A stretch of 64,000 nt of DNA, taken from contig NZ_BMPO01000006.1 in assembly GCF_014647635.1 (NCBI RefSeq), positions 1 through 64,000 of the forward strand, written 5' to 3'. The position numbers were made by a program, and so were the translations under genes. Positions 46,011 to 55,819 of this stretch are shown here, one piece after another (position 1 is the first letter of the stretch; every line of letters starts with the position of its first letter). The notes below the pieces were generated by a model that was not told the origin of the DNA, did no database searches, and worked only from the letters and a program-made list of their open reading frames with translations. Source of the stretch: Pseudomonas matsuisoli (GTDB lineage Bacteria; Pseudomonadota; Gammaproteobacteria; Pseudomonadales; Pseudomonadaceae).

Positions 46011-47492
46011 TTACTCGAACCAATGGGCTCGGGCGGCCATGATCAATTTGCCAGCACGCTCTTCAGTCATGCCTTTGATCTCGAGCAGGTCGTCGATCGA
46101 CTGCTCTGCCAGGTCTTCTCGGGTAATAACGCCGCGCATAGCGAGTTCGAGAGCGAGGTCTTTTTCCATGCCCTCGAGCTCGACAAGATCGTCCGCAGGT
46201 TGAGCGTCAGCGAGCTTTTCTTCAGTGGCGATTGCTTTGGTCAGCAACCGATCTTTAGCGCGGGAGCGCAGCTCATTGACGATCTCTTCGTCAAACCCGT
46301 CTATGTTGAGCATTTCCTCCATTGGCACGTAGGCAATCTCTTCGAGGCTGGTAAAGCCTTCCTCGACCAGAACCTGTGCCAACTCTTCATCGACCTCGAG
46401 CTCATCGATGAATGTCTGAAGGATGTCACCCGTTTCAGCTTGCTGTTTTGCCTGAATGTCCTTCTCGGTCATCACGTTGAGCGTCCAACCGGTCAGCTGG
46501 CTCGCCAAGCGGACGTTCTGACCGCCCCGGCCAATGGCCTGAGCGAGGTTGTCCTCGCCAACAGCAATGTCCATCGCGTGAGCATCCTCGTCGACGATAA
46601 TCGCGACAACTTCAGCAGGCGCCATCGCGTTGATCACGAACTGTGCGACGTTGTCGTCCCAGAGAACGATATCGACACGCTCACCACCTAGCTCGCCGGA
46701 TACTGCCTGGACGCGTGATCCGCGCATACCGATGCAGGCACCTTGAGGGTCGATGCGCTTGTCTTTCGAGCGCACGGCGATCTTGGCGCGCGATCCCGGA
46801 TCACGCGAGGCCGCCATGACCTCGATCAGGCCTTCCGCGATTTCAGGCACTTCGATCCGGAACAGCTCGATCAGCATTTCCGGCGCGGTGCGCGACAGAA
46901 TGAGCTGTGGCCCACGGTTTTCAGTACGAATTTCCTTGAGCAGCGCCCTCAGGCGCGCGCCGACCCGAAATGTTTCGCGCGGGATGATCTGGTCGCGAGC
47001 CAACAGCGCTTCCGCGTTATTGCCAAGATCGACGATCACGTTGTCGCGAGTCACTTTCTTCACGGTGCCGAAAATGATGTCGCCCAGCTTGTTGCGGTAG
47101 GCTTCGACCACTTGGGCGCGCTCGGCTTCGCGCACTTTCTGCACGATGACTTGCTTGGCCGTTTGCGCGGCGATACGACCGAACTCGATCGACTCGATCT
47201 TTTCTTCGATTACGTCACCGGCTTTGGCGCCTGGCTTTTGCTCCTGAACGTCTTCTACCGTCAACTCGGAAGCTGGATTCTGGAAATCTTCGTCTTCAAC
47301 GATGTTCCAGACGCGATACGTATCGTAATTACCGGTGATACGGTTTATCTCGACCCGAAGCTCGACTTCGTCGTCGTAACGTTTTTTTGTGGCGGTCGCT
47401 AACGCCAGTTCCAGCGCTTCAAAAATAACGCCAGCCGGTACACCCTTTTCATTGGAGACCGATTCAACAACCAGCAGTACTTCTTTACTCAT
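46011..47492 (-). CDS. nusA: Transcription termination/antitermination protein NusA
   Basis: NusA binds RNA polymerase and nascent RNA to control pausing, termination and rRNA antitermination. The 493-residue protein has an N-terminal polymerase-binding domain, an S1 domain (about 130-200), two KH domains (about 230-345, with [10 protein letters not shown] and [12 protein letters not shown]) and two C-terminal acidic helix-hairpin-helix repeats (about 360-493). It follows rimP by 45 nt. Confidence 0.98.
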   Translation of the reverse strand: MSKEVLLVVESVSNEKGVPAGVIFEALELALATATKKRYDDEVELRVEINRITGNYDTYRVWNIVEDEDFQNPASELTVEDVQEQKPGAKAGDVIEEKIESIEFGRIAAQTAKQVIVQKVREAERAQVVEAYRNKLGDIIFGTVKKVTRDNVIVDLGNNAEALLARDQIIPRETFRVGARLRALLKEIRTENRGPQLILSRTAPEMLIELFRIEVPEIAEGLIEVMAASRDPGSRAKIAVRSKDKRIDPQGACIGMRGSRVQAVSGELGGERVDIVLWDDNVAQFVINAMAPAEVVAIIVDEDAHAMDIAVGEDNLAQAIGRGGQNVRLASQLTGWTLNVMTEKDIQAKQQAETGDILQTFIDELEVDEELAQVLVEEGFTSLEEIAYVPMEEMLNIDGFDEEIVNELRSRAKDRLLTKAIATEEKLADAQPADDLVELEGMEKDLALELAMRGVITREDLAEQSIDDLLEIKGMTEERAGKLIMAARAHWFE

Positions 47493-47537
47493 GTACGCCT
47501 CGCCTTTCGCAATCCATTTGGCCCGCGGACCCGTGGC

Positions 47538-47996
47538 TCAATCAAAACGGGGAATGATATTGGCCTTGTCGATCAGATCGATCGGTAGCAGATATTCGTG
47601 TTCCTCTACACGAATAACGACATCCTGATCCTCAACGCCCTGAAGAAGACCCTGGAAATTGCGTCGACCCTCAAAAGGAGCGCGCAGTTTGATCTTCACT
47701 TGTTCACCAACATGGGCCGCATACTGTTCGACGGTAAACAGTGGCCGGTCCATACCCGGTGAAGAAACTTCTAGCGTGTACTCACTACTGATCGGATCCT
47801 CGACATCGAGTACACCGCTGATTTGACGACTCACTTTTTCGCAATCGTCAACGAGGATCCCATCGGGATGATCGATATAAATACGCAAAAGCGAGTGCCG
47901 GCCCTGGGAAATGAATTCGACTCCCCAGCATTGATAGCCAAGCGCTTCTACGACAGGGCCCAAAAGGGCCTGCAACTGTTCTAGCTTGCTCGACAC
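47538..47996 (-). CDS. rimP: Ribosome maturation factor RimP
   Basis: RimP is needed for 30S subunit maturation. The 152-residue product begins at GTG 47996 ([20 protein letters not shown]), preceded by AGAGAGG, and has the conserved SSPGMDRPL motif and a C-terminal Sm-like domain. The GTG was preferred to the more distant start at 48047 because the extra residues are not family-like. It opens the rimP-nusA-infB operon downstream of tRNA-fMet. Confidence 0.96.
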   Translation of the reverse strand: MSSKLEQLQALLGPVVEALGYQCWGVEFISQGRHSLLRIYIDHPDGILVDDCEKVSRQISGVLDVEDPISSEYTLEVSSPGMDRPLFTVEQYAAHVGEQVKIKLRAPFEGRRNFQGLLQGVEDQDVVIRVEEHEYLLPIDLIDKANIIPRFD

Positions 47997-48093
47997 CTGA
48001 GCCCTCTCTTGCGTGCGATACAAATAAAAAATGGGCAACACGCCCATCCCTGATTACAGCCATATCGAAACGGCATGAACTGTCCAGCTAATA

Positions 48094-48118
48094 AAAAGCC
48101 CCTGAACAGGGGCCTTTT
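48094..48118 (-). terminator. Terminator between tRNA-fMet and rimP
   Basis: The stem GCCCCTG-AA-CAGGGGC with flanking A/T tracts lies just past the 3' end of tRNA-fMet. It ends the tRNA transcript or attenuates transcription into rimP-nusA-infB. Confidence 0.8.
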
Positions 48119-48123
48119 ATATG

Positions 48124-48200
<77 letters not shown>

Positions 48201-48261
48201 TCAAAGCTGGTGCCGGATTATAAGGCGTCACCGCGTGACGGGTCAACCTGACATCCGAAAA

Positions 48262-48293
48262 CAAGAAAGCCCGCAAAGCGGGCCGTCTTGTGT
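48262..48293 (-). terminator. Terminator after tRNA-Leu
   Basis: On the minus strand the stem GCCCGC-TTT-GCGGGC is followed by TTTCTTGTTTT. It lies a few nucleotides beyond the 3' end of tRNA-Leu and before tRNA-fMet. Confidence 0.75.
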
Positions 48294-48296
48294 TTA

Positions 48297-48382
48297 TGGT
48301 ACCGAGGAGGGGACTCGAACCCCTACAGCCTATGGCCACTACCACCTCAAGGTAGCGTGTCTACCAATTCCACCACCTCGGC
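48297..48382 (-). tRNA. tRNA-Leu (GAG)
   Basis: The 86-nt gene begins GCCGAGGTGGTGGAATTGG, has a long variable arm as expected for class II tRNAs, the anticodon GAG within CTTGAGG, a GTTCGAGTCC T-loop and an encoded CCA end. It lies directly after secG. Confidence 0.96.
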
Positions 48383-48390
48383 AAAACACC

Positions 48391-48774
48391 TTACTTCTGC
48401 TCTTGCACCCCAGGAACGTCGCCTGCTTCAGCAGGAGATTGAGGCTTTTCAAGAACAGGCACATCGTCGTTAGGAGCAGACTGCTGAGGTGCCTGAATGG
48501 CAGCCGGAGCAGGAAGACCTACACCACTAAGTGCTTCAGCCTTTTCTTTAGCAAAATACGCTAACCCAAGGCTGGTCAAGAAAAAAAGCGCGGCAAGTAT
48601 ACCAGTAAAACGACTCAGAAAGGTAGCAGAACCTTGTCCACCAAATACCGTTGCAGAACCACCTGCACCGAAAGACGCGCCCGCATCTGCGCCTTTACCT
48701 TGCTGAATTAACACCAGACCCACTACGGCCAGTGCTACCAACAAATGAACAACGATTACGATCGTCTCAACCAT
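48391..48774 (-). CDS. secG: Preprotein translocase subunit SecG
   Basis: SecG is a small subunit of the SecYEG channel. The 127-residue protein has two membrane helices (about 3-22 and 52-72) linked by the conserved segment [15 protein letters not shown], and a longer Pro/Ala/Glu-rich tail than E. coli SecG. The ATG at 48774 overlaps the tpiA stop (TGATG) and is preferred over the GTG one codon upstream. It is followed by tRNA-Leu. Confidence 0.96.
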   Translation of the reverse strand: MVETIVIVVHLLVALAVVGLVLIQQGKGADAGASFGAGGSATVFGGQGSATFLSRFTGILAALFFLTSLGLAYFAKEKAEALSGVGLPAPAAIQAPQQSAPNDDVPVLEKPQSPAEAGDVPGVQEQK

Positions 48775-49532
48775 CACTTACGTCCAGCGGCGCGGATAAT
48801 CGCACCGAACTCATCCGCATTCAAGGAAGCCCCGCCTACGAGCGCACCATCAATATCCGGCATCTCGAAAAGCTCGGCCGCGTTGGCAGCTTTAACGCTA
48901 CCGCCGTACAGCAGACGAATAGACGAGCCAATCTGGCCATCCTCACTCGACAGCTGATCGCGAATCGCCGCATGAACAGCCTGAGCCTGTTCTGGCGTCG
49001 CAGTAAGACCAGTGCCAATCGCCCAAACCGGCTCATACGCAATTACCGCCTGCGCAAAAGCACCAATACCCAACTCTCGAATCACATTGCCCAACTGATC
49101 GGCAATGACCTCGAGCGTCTTACCCGCTTCGCGCTGTTCCAGGGTTTCCCCTACGCACAACACCGGGGTCAGTCCATAAGACTGCGCCGCATAAAACTTG
49201 CGACTGATCACATGATCATCTTCCTGGAACAGCTGCCGACGCTCCGAATGGCCTACCAGCACCATCCGGCATTGCGAATCAGCGAGCTGCGCCGCGGATA
49301 TTTCACCCGTGAACGCGCCTTGCTGCGCCTCGACCGAACAATTTTGAGCACCGACAAGCACTTGCACGCTCTCGATAGCAGAAATCACTCGCTCGATATG
49401 AAGCGCTACAGGGAGCACCGCAACATCAACACCTGGCACAACTTCAAGCTTTAGAAGCCCTTGCACCAACTCATCTACCGATGCGCGAGTGCCGTGCATT
49501 TTCCAATTGCCTGCGACCAGTGGACGACGCAT
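48774..49532 (-). CDS. tpiA: Triose-phosphate isomerase
   Basis: TpiA interconverts dihydroxyacetone phosphate and glyceraldehyde 3-phosphate. The 252-residue protein has the substrate-binding NWKMHG at the N-terminus, catalytic His in [11 protein letters not shown], catalytic Glu in [11 protein letters not shown], and the phosphate loop [14 protein letters not shown]. It lies between glmM and secG, the usual Pseudomonas order. Confidence 0.98.
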   Translation of the reverse strand: MRRPLVAGNWKMHGTRASVDELVQGLLKLEVVPGVDVAVLPVALHIERVISAIESVQVLVGAQNCSVEAQQGAFTGEISAAQLADSQCRMVLVGHSERRQLFQEDDHVISRKFYAAQSYGLTPVLCVGETLEQREAGKTLEVIADQLGNVIRELGIGAFAQAVIAYEPVWAIGTGLTATPEQAQAVHAAIRDQLSSEDGQIGSSIRLLYGGSVKAANAAELFEMPDIDGALVGGASLNADEFGAIIRAAGRK

Positions 49533-49598
49533 GCAGTGTCCTCATCGATCAAAGTGGGTGCGGATATTACCCAAGCCTTTTCAGGCTGACAAGCAAAA

Positions 49599-50936
49599 TC
49601 AAGCACATACCTCTTTAACGATGCCCGCCAGCTCCTCGGCGTAACCCCGCACGCGCGCTTCGTCGGAACCTTCGACCATCACACGCACCAGCGGCTCGGT
49701 ACCGGATTTACGCAAAAGCACCCGGCCCTGCCCGCCCATCTGCGCGGTAACTCGGTCACACGCCTCTTTGACAGCCGGATGCTCTACCGGATCAACCCCC
49801 CCGGCGAAACGCACGTTCACCAACACCTGCGGCATCTTCCTGACCCCGCGACGTGCGGCTGCCAAGTGTTGCTTGCTGCGCTGCAACGCCATCAATACTT
49901 GAAGCGCCGCAACCGTGGCGTCGCCAGTTGTGACGTATTGCCCACAAACGATGTGCCCAGAGTTTTCGCCTCCTAGTCGCCAATCATTTGCCTGCAGCTC
50001 GGCCATGACGTAGCGGTCACCGACCTTCGCCCGCACGAACGGAATATCCAGGTCCGCCAGCGCCAACTCGAGCCCCAGGTTGCTCATCAGGGTTCCGACG
50101 ACGCCGCCCTGTAATTTTTGCCGCTGACTAAGATCGCGAGCAATAATGTAAAGCAGCTCGTCCCCGTCCACTGCGGCCCCCGTATGATCGACCATCAACA
50201 CCCGATCACCATCGCCATCGAATGCGATACCCAGGTCAGCCGACTCCGCCACCACTGCAGCCTGTAAAGCCGCAAGATGGGTCGAGCCGCATTGATCGTT
50301 GATATTCAACCCGTCGGGCTGTGCAGCCAAGGTGACGACGCGTGCGCCCAACTCCTTGAAGACGTTTGGGGCAATCTTGTAAGTCGCACCATGCGCGCAA
50401 TCGACGACTATTTTCAGGCCAGCGAAGCTCGTTCCGGCGGGGACCGTACTCTTGCAGAATTCGATGTAGCGGCCAGCGGCATCGTTGATGCGCGACACCT
50501 TACCGAGCTTGACCGATTCGACGACGGTCATCGGCGCATCGATCAGCTCCTCGATCATTAGCTCAATCTCATCCGGAAGCTTAGTGCCCTGAGCCGAAAA
50601 GAACTTGATTCCGTTATCGTAGTGAGGATTGTGCGAAGCACTAATCACAATGCCCGCGTCCGCATGGAATGTGCGCGTGAGATAAGCGATTGCTGGTGTT
50701 GGCATCGGCCCAAGCAGCATGACATCCGCCCCTGCCGCCGAGAGTCCCGCCTCCAAGGCAGACTCGAACATGTACCCAGAAATACGCGTGTCCTTGCCGA
50801 CTAATACACGGCATGCACCCTGCTTTCGGAAAGCCATACCCGCGGCCCAGCCAAGGCGGAGCATAAAGTCAGGCGTAATAGGAAACTGTCCGACGCGCCC
50901 ACGAATGCCATCGGTACCGAAATATTTTCTACTCAT
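49599..50936 (-). CDS. glmM: Phosphoglucosamine mutase
   Basis: GlmM converts glucosamine 6-phosphate to glucosamine 1-phosphate for UDP-GlcNAc, feeding peptidoglycan and lipopolysaccharide. The 445-residue protein has the phosphoserine Ser101 in [13 protein letters not shown], the Mg loop [11 protein letters not shown], the sugar-binding GGENSGH motif, and the C-terminal phosphate loop [12 protein letters not shown]. folP ends 16 nt before its start. Confidence 0.98.
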   Translation of the reverse strand: MSRKYFGTDGIRGRVGQFPITPDFMLRLGWAAGMAFRKQGACRVLVGKDTRISGYMFESALEAGLSAAGADVMLLGPMPTPAIAYLTRTFHADAGIVISASHNPHYDNGIKFFSAQGTKLPDEIELMIEELIDAPMTVVESVKLGKVSRINDAAGRYIEFCKSTVPAGTSFAGLKIVVDCAHGATYKIAPNVFKELGARVVTLAAQPDGLNINDQCGSTHLAALQAAVVAESADLGIAFDGDGDRVLMVDHTGAAVDGDELLYIIARDLSQRQKLQGGVVGTLMSNLGLELALADLDIPFVRAKVGDRYVMAELQANDWRLGGENSGHIVCGQYVTTGDATVAALQVLMALQRSKQHLAAARRGVRKMPQVLVNVRFAGGVDPVEHPAVKEACDRVTAQMGGQGRVLLRKSGTEPLVRVMVEGSDEARVRGYAEELAGIVKEVCA

Positions 50937-50952
50937 TGGAGCTCCGAATCGC

Positions 50953-51804
50953 TTACTCCGCCGCTTCTACGGCGGCGATCATTCTCACGACATCGACGGT
51001 TTCCGCGACATCGTGCACACGCAGTATGCGTGCGCCCTTTGCAAGTGCCAGCGCTGCGAGCGCAAGGCTTCCAGCTAATCGCCCCTGGACCGGGCGTGAC
51101 AGCGTCTGACCAATCATACTTTTTCTGGAGACACCGACAAGCAAAGGGCACCCCAGGTCAGCCAATTCGTCCATTCGCTTGAACAGCACAAGATTGTGTT
51201 GAAGCGTCTTGGCGAACCCGAAGCCGGGATCGATGATCAGCCGATGTTGCTCGATACCCGCCTGTGCGCAGGCAGCAATGCGCGCTTTCAAGAACGCATG
51301 TACCGCTTCGACGACATTATCGTACTGAGGGTTGTCCTGCATGGTCGTCGGTTCACCGACCATATGCATCAGGCAGACCGGCAGCCCGGTCGCCGCAGCG
51401 GCCTCCAACGCGCGCGGACGCATCAACGAGCGCACATCATTAATCAGCCCTGCTCCCAGGCGCGCGCCTTCGGTCATGACTTCGGGCGTAGAGGTATCGA
51501 GCGATACGACCACATCGAACCGCTGGACGATAGCTTCCACAACCGGCGCAACGCGATCCAGCTCCTCAGAACGCGTAACATGCGCCGCGCCAGGCCTCGT
51601 GGACTCGCCACCCACATCGATAAAAGCGGCCCCTGCCTCCACCATCGACTCGACATGGCGCAACGCTGCGTCCAAACGACTGAATTGCCCGCCATCCGAA
51701 AAAGAATCGGGCGTCACGTTCAGAATGCCCATCACTTTCGGAAGGGCTAAATCGACAACACGGCTGCCGAATGGCAGCCGTGTTGGGTAATGCACGTCGA
51801 GCAT
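50953..51804 (-). CDS. folP: Dihydropteroate synthase
   Basis: FolP joins para-aminobenzoate to the pterin pyrophosphate made by FolK and is the sulfonamide target. The 283-residue chromosomal-type protein has the signatures [13 protein letters not shown] (about 27-39), GGESTRPGA, and [13 protein letters not shown]. It sits 9 nt after ftsH and before glmM, as in E. coli and Pseudomonas. It shows no sign of a transferred resistance variant. Confidence 0.97.
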   Translation of the reverse strand: MLDVHYPTRLPFGSRVVDLALPKVMGILNVTPDSFSDGGQFSRLDAALRHVESMVEAGAAFIDVGGESTRPGAAHVTRSEELDRVAPVVEAIVQRFDVVVSLDTSTPEVMTEGARLGAGLINDVRSLMRPRALEAAAATGLPVCLMHMVGEPTTMQDNPQYDNVVEAVHAFLKARIAACAQAGIEQHRLIIDPGFGFAKTLQHNLVLFKRMDELADLGCPLLVGVSRKSMIGQTLSRPVQGRLAGSLALAALALAKGARILRVHDVAETVDVVRMIAAVEAAE

Positions 51805-51813
51805 TAAAAGACC

Positions 51814-53721
51814 TTAATGTTCGCCAGCTGGACCACCAATCGGCGTTTCGGGACGCCCCGCTTCTTCACGCGGCGGCGTAGGCGTACCAGATCCGCCCTG
51901 CCAGTCGCGAGGCTCGCGCGGGTTACGGCCAGCCATGATGTCGTCAATCTGATCGACGTCGATGGTTTCGTACTTCATCAATGCCTCGGCCATCATGTCG
52001 AGCTTGTCACGGTTCTCTTCGAGTAACCGCTTGGCCGTGCTATAGCACTGGTCGATGATGCTGCGAACTTCCTGGTCAATCATCTGTGCTGTCTCGCCGG
52101 AGACATTGCTCTGCTGGCTGCCTGCACTACGCCCCAGGAATACTTCACCCTCTTCTTCGGCATACATCAGCGGGCCAAGTTTTTCCGACAAGCCCCATTT
52201 GGTCACCATGTTACGGGCCAGTTGCGTGGCCCGCATGATGTCATTGGAGGCACCGGTTGTGACGCCTTCGAAACCAAGCGTCATTTCCTCTGCGATACGG
52301 CCACCGAACAACGAGCAGATCTGGCTAATCAGCGCGCGCTTCGAGAGGCTGTAGCGATCCTCTTCCGGCAGGAACATCGTCACGCCCAGCGCGCGGCCTC
52401 GCGGAATAATAGAGACTTTGTAAACGGGGTCATGCTCAGGGACCAGACGCCCCACAATCGCGTGCCCTGCTTCGTGGTACGCCGTGTTGAGCTTTTCTTT
52501 TTCCGACATGACCATGGTTTTGCGCTCGGCGCCCATCATGATCTTGTCTTTCGCCAATTCGAACTCGCGCATATCGACGATTCGCTTGCCCGCACGTGCG
52601 GCAAACAGCGAGGCTTCGTTCACGAGGTTCGCAAGGTCAGCACCGGAGAAGCCTGGAGTTCCACGGGCAATTACTGCAGGGTCGACGTTTTCGCCGACGG
52701 GCACCTTGCGCATATGAACTTTGAGAATCTGCTCGCGACCACGTATGTCGGGAAGGCCAACCACAACCTGACGGTCGAAACGACCTGGGCGTAGCAGTGC
52801 AGGATCGAGCACGTCCGGGCGGTTCGTTGCGGCAATAACGATGATCCCATCGTTCATCTCGAAGCCGTCCATCTCTACCAGCAGCTGGTTAAGGGTCTGT
52901 TCGCGCTCGTCGTGACCACCACCCAGACCGGCACCACGATGACGACCAACCGCGTCAATCTCGTCGATAAAAATGATGCAGGGCGCGTGTTTCTTGGCCT
53001 GATCGAACATGTCGCGAACGCGGCTTGCACCTACACCAACGAACATCTCGACGAAGTCGGAACCGGAGATCGTGAAGAACGGAACCTTGGCTTCACCCGC
53101 CACAGCCTTGGCCAGTAGGGTCTTACCAGTACCAGGCGAACCCACCATGAGGACACCACGAGGGATCCGCCCGCCCAGGCGCTGGAACTTACCTGGATCG
53201 CGCAAGAATTCGACCAGCTCACTGACCTCTTCCTTTGCCTCGTCACAGCCCGCCACATCGGCAAACGTGGTCTTGACCTGGTCCTCAGAAAGCAGGCGAG
53301 CCTTGCTCTTGCCGAAGCTCATCGGGCCGCCTTTACCGCCAGCGCCCCCCTGCATCTGCCGCATGAAAAACATGAATACGGCGATGATCACCAAGATTGG
53401 GAAACTGGCGACCAGCAGCTGCGTCCAGATGCTCTGCTGCTCAGGCTGCTTGCCTTCGATGACCACATTGTTATTAACCAGATCGCCAATCAGGCCGTTG
53501 TCCTGGATGGCTGGTCGGATGGTCTTGAAGTTCTCGCCGTTCTGACGCTTACCGGTAATGACGTAGCCGTCTACCGTGACACGCTCGACCTGACCGTCCT
53601 TCACCTGCTCGATGAAGTCGGAATAGTTCAGCGTCTGCTGTTCGCTGGGGCTGGAGAAGTTGTTCATCACCGTCACCAGTACAGCTGCAATGATCAGCCA
53701 CAGGATCAGGTTCTTTGCCAT
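51814..53721 (-). CDS. ftsH: ATP-dependent zinc metalloprotease FtsH
   Basis: FtsH is the membrane-bound hexameric AAA+ protease that degrades misassembled membrane proteins and regulators. The 635-residue protein has two membrane helices (about 4-20 and 98-119) flanking a periplasmic domain, Walker A GSPGTGK (194-200), Walker [10 protein letters not shown], and the zinc motif HEAGH (416-420). The ATG at 53721 gives the usual MAKNLILWL start; the longer reading from 53772 adds unrelated residues. rlmE lies 179 nt upstream. Confidence 0.98.
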   Translation of the reverse strand: MAKNLILWLIIAAVLVTVMNNFSSPSEQQTLNYSDFIEQVKDGQVERVTVDGYVITGKRQNGENFKTIRPAIQDNGLIGDLVNNNVVIEGKQPEQQSIWTQLLVASFPILVIIAVFMFFMRQMQGGAGGKGGPMSFGKSKARLLSEDQVKTTFADVAGCDEAKEEVSELVEFLRDPGKFQRLGGRIPRGVLMVGSPGTGKTLLAKAVAGEAKVPFFTISGSDFVEMFVGVGASRVRDMFDQAKKHAPCIIFIDEIDAVGRHRGAGLGGGHDEREQTLNQLLVEMDGFEMNDGIIVIAATNRPDVLDPALLRPGRFDRQVVVGLPDIRGREQILKVHMRKVPVGENVDPAVIARGTPGFSGADLANLVNEASLFAARAGKRIVDMREFELAKDKIMMGAERKTMVMSEKEKLNTAYHEAGHAIVGRLVPEHDPVYKVSIIPRGRALGVTMFLPEEDRYSLSKRALISQICSLFGGRIAEEMTLGFEGVTTGASNDIMRATQLARNMVTKWGLSEKLGPLMYAEEEGEVFLGRSAGSQQSNVSGETAQMIDQEVRSIIDQCYSTAKRLLEENRDKLDMMAEALMKYETIDVDQIDDIMAGRNPREPRDWQGGSGTPTPPREEAGRPETPIGGPAGEH

Positions 53722-53900
53722 GTCGTTCAATTCGCTACCCTCTGAAGCCGTCCGAGCGGACAAACCCCGCATGACGGCCGGATGTTCACCGGCCTAACTT
53801 ACTACACAACCCCGCTCCTCGCAGGCGCCGTCTGTAACCCTTTGTTTGCCTTGGACGCAAAAAACAAGCTCAAGTGCAGTGCGCCGAAGACTTTAAATGC

Positions 53901-54524
53901 TTAGCCATCGCGATAACCACGCGCCAGCAGGTATTGCTCACGGGAACGGTCTCGAGACGACAACGGTTTCCGCATCTGCACCTTATCGAATTCGTCGCGA
54001 ACCTGCTTGAGGTATTGGTCGAATCCTTCACCTTGGAAAATCTTGATCAGGAAGTCGCCGCCGGGTCGCAAGACTCGCCCAGCAAGATCCAGCGCCAGCT
54101 CGCATAAATACATGGCGCGTGCCTGATCAGCGGTCCTGACACCACTCATATTGGGTGCCATGTCCGAAATAACAAGGTCCACGGGATGTTCGCCAATCGC
54201 GTCCAGTAATTGCTTGAAGACCTTGTCATCGGTGAAGTCACCCTGAATGAACGTGACATCCGGGATGCTATCCATCTCCAGTATGTCCGATGCGATTAGG
54301 CGACCACGATCCCCAATGACGCGACTGGTCACCTGCGACCAACCGCCAGGCGCAGCGCCGAGGTCGACGACAGTCATGCCTGGCCTTAACAAACGATCCT
54401 TCTCTTGCAACTCGAGCAGTTTGTAACTGGCACGCGATCGGTAGCCATCCTTCTGCGCCATTTTGACGTAGGGATCGTCGAAGTGCTCTTTTAGCCAACG
54501 AAGGCTAGTCTTGGAACGCGCCAA
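53901..54524 (-). CDS. rlmE: 23S rRNA (uridine(2552)-2'-O)-methyltransferase
   Basis: RlmE (FtsJ, RrmJ) methylates U2552 in the A loop of 23S rRNA. The 207-residue protein has the SAM-binding motif [14 protein letters not shown], the catalytic-tetrad segment [12 protein letters not shown] and [16 protein letters not shown] at 54524 was chosen because GAGG lies 5-6 nt upstream and it yields the exact family length and start; the ATG at 54545 would add seven residues. It is divergent from yhbY and upstream of ftsH. Confidence 0.94.
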   Translation of the reverse strand: MARSKTSLRWLKEHFDDPYVKMAQKDGYRSRASYKLLELQEKDRLLRPGMTVVDLGAAPGGWSQVTSRVIGDRGRLIASDILEMDSIPDVTFIQGDFTDDKVFKQLLDAIGEHPVDLVISDMAPNMSGVRTADQARAMYLCELALDLAGRVLRPGGDFLIKIFQGEGFDQYLKQVRDEFDKVQMRKPLSSRDRSREQYLLARGYRDG

Positions 54525-54621
54525 AGGAACCTCGTATCGAATCATCAACAGCCGCGCATGCTTTGCGGAGCTCGGGTAAACTAGCCCGCTTTTTCGCACG
54601 GCCGAACATAGGGGTCAGATT

Positions 54622-54933
54622 ATGCCGCTCACTCAAGAGCAGAGGAAACAGTTCAAAGCTATCGGCCACCACCTGAAACCGGTATTGATGATTGCCGAAA
54701 ACGGTCTTAGCGAAGGCGTGATGGCCGAGCTGGATCGCGCTCTGAACGATCACGAGTTGATCAAGATCCAGGTTCGCGTCGCTGAGCGTGAAGATCGTCG
54801 CGCCATCATCGAAGCGCTTTGCACGGCAGGAAGCTGCGAGCTCGTTCAGTCGATCGGCAAGGTGGCACTGGTATATCGGAAAAACCCAAAACCCAATCGC
54901 AACCTGTCCAACATCAGCCGCAACGCCGGTTGA
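54622..54933 (+). CDS. yhbY: YhbY-type ribosome assembly RNA-binding protein (CRM domain)
   Basis: This 103-residue protein is a single CRS1-YhbY (CRM) domain, with LKPVLMIAENGLSEGVMAELDRALNDHELIKI as its diagnostic region read in parts, and a basic C-terminal tail. YhbY associates with pre-50S particles. It is divergently transcribed from rlmE, a pairing also seen in E. coli. Confidence 0.93.
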   Translation: MPLTQEQRKQFKAIGHHLKPVLMIAENGLSEGVMAELDRALNDHELIKIQVRVAEREDRRAIIEALCTAGSCELVQSIGKVALVYRKNPKPNRNLSNISRNAG

Positions 54934-54939
54934 GCACGT

Positions 54940-55365
54940 TTATCCTTTCCGGTACTCCGGAGCGGGACGCGACAACAGCCACAACCCTGAAGCGACGAGC
55001 AGCATGCCGGTGATGCGGAAATCGTACATCGGCAAGGCGCCCTGAATGAATAGATCGATCAGGCATACGACCGCTACAAGTGCCAGCGCAAGCACTCGCG
55101 CATCACGCAAGCGCCTTGCTTGCGGCGAGGCGATCATCAAGAGAAGCCACTGAAAGGCAGCGCACCACAGAGTGGCTTCAATCTGCATGCGTGTCAGCAC
55201 GAGCCTCACATCGTCCGCAAGCATCGGCGCCAGACCTGCGAATTGCAGGCCCGGCAGCGATACCAACTGAAGCGAAAGCGCGCCGCCGACCCAAAACGCC
55301 AATGCAATGTGCCAGGCGAGAGCGACGAATCCAGCGCGTGACTCAGACGTGGCGGACTTCGACAA
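54940..55365 (-). CDS. Conserved four-helix membrane protein (DUF4149-like)
   Basis: This 141-residue protein has four hydrophobic segments (about 12-33, 60-78, 90-108, 114-132), with [12 protein letters not shown] in the first. It resembles small DUF4149-type inner-membrane proteins of unknown function found next to greA in pseudomonads. The start appears to be TTG at 55365, 23 nt inside the greA 3' end, with a weak ribosome binding site, so expression probably depends on translation of greA. Family assignment is tentative. Confidence 0.72.
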   Translation of the reverse strand: MSKSATSESRAGFVALAWHIALAFWVGGALSLQLVSLPGLQFAGLAPMLADDVRLVLTRMQIEATLWCAAFQWLLLMIASPQARRLRDARVLALALVAVVCLIDLFIQGALPMYDFRITGMLLVASGLWLLSRPAPEYRKG

Positions 55366-55819
55366 TCTCGTACTCGATCAGTCCGCTTGGCGTCCGCACC
55401 GTGACGACATCACTCTCTTCTTTTCCGATCAAAGCGCGAGCGATAGGCGAGCTCACTGACAACTTGCCTTGCTTCACGTCGGCCTCGTCGTCACCCACAA
55501 TCTGATAGGTCGTGGTTTCGTCGGTTTCCACGTTCGCGATATCGACGGTAGTGCCGAAAATCACCTTGCCCGTATGCGGAATCGCCGCCACATCGATGAC
55601 CTGCGCGTTCTGCAAACGGCCTTCGATGTCGCGAATGCGCGCTTCGACCATGCCTTGCTGCTCACGCGCAGCGTGATACTCCGCATTTTCCTTTAGATCG
55701 CCGAGCTCGCGCGCTTCTGCAATCGCCTGAGTGATTTGCGGGCGCAACTCGCCTTTTAGGTGTTTCAACTCTTCTTCCAGGGCGCGAGCGCCCTGGACCG
55801 TCATTGGGTACTTGGTCAT
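55343..55819 (-). CDS. greA: Transcription elongation factor GreA
   Basis: GreA rescues backtracked RNA polymerase by stimulating transcript cleavage. The 158-residue protein has the N-terminal coiled coil (to about residue 75, with [17 protein letters not shown] at its tip) and a C-terminal FKBP-like globular domain. Its ATG overlaps the carB stop by 4 nt; in P. aeruginosa greA is the last member of the carA-carB operon, which fits. Confidence 0.97.
   Translation of the reverse strand: MTKYPMTVQGARALEEELKHLKGELRPQITQAIAEARELGDLKENAEYHAAREQQGMVEARIRDIEGRLQNAQVIDVAAIPHTGKVIFGTTVDIANVETDETTTYQIVGDDEADVKQGKLSVSSPIARALIGKEESDVVTVRTPSGLIEYEIVEVRHV

Noticed and set aside
50953-51804. Acquired sulfonamide-resistance type dihydropteroate synthase
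   Set aside because: Position beside ftsH and glmM and the motifs match the native chromosomal folP.
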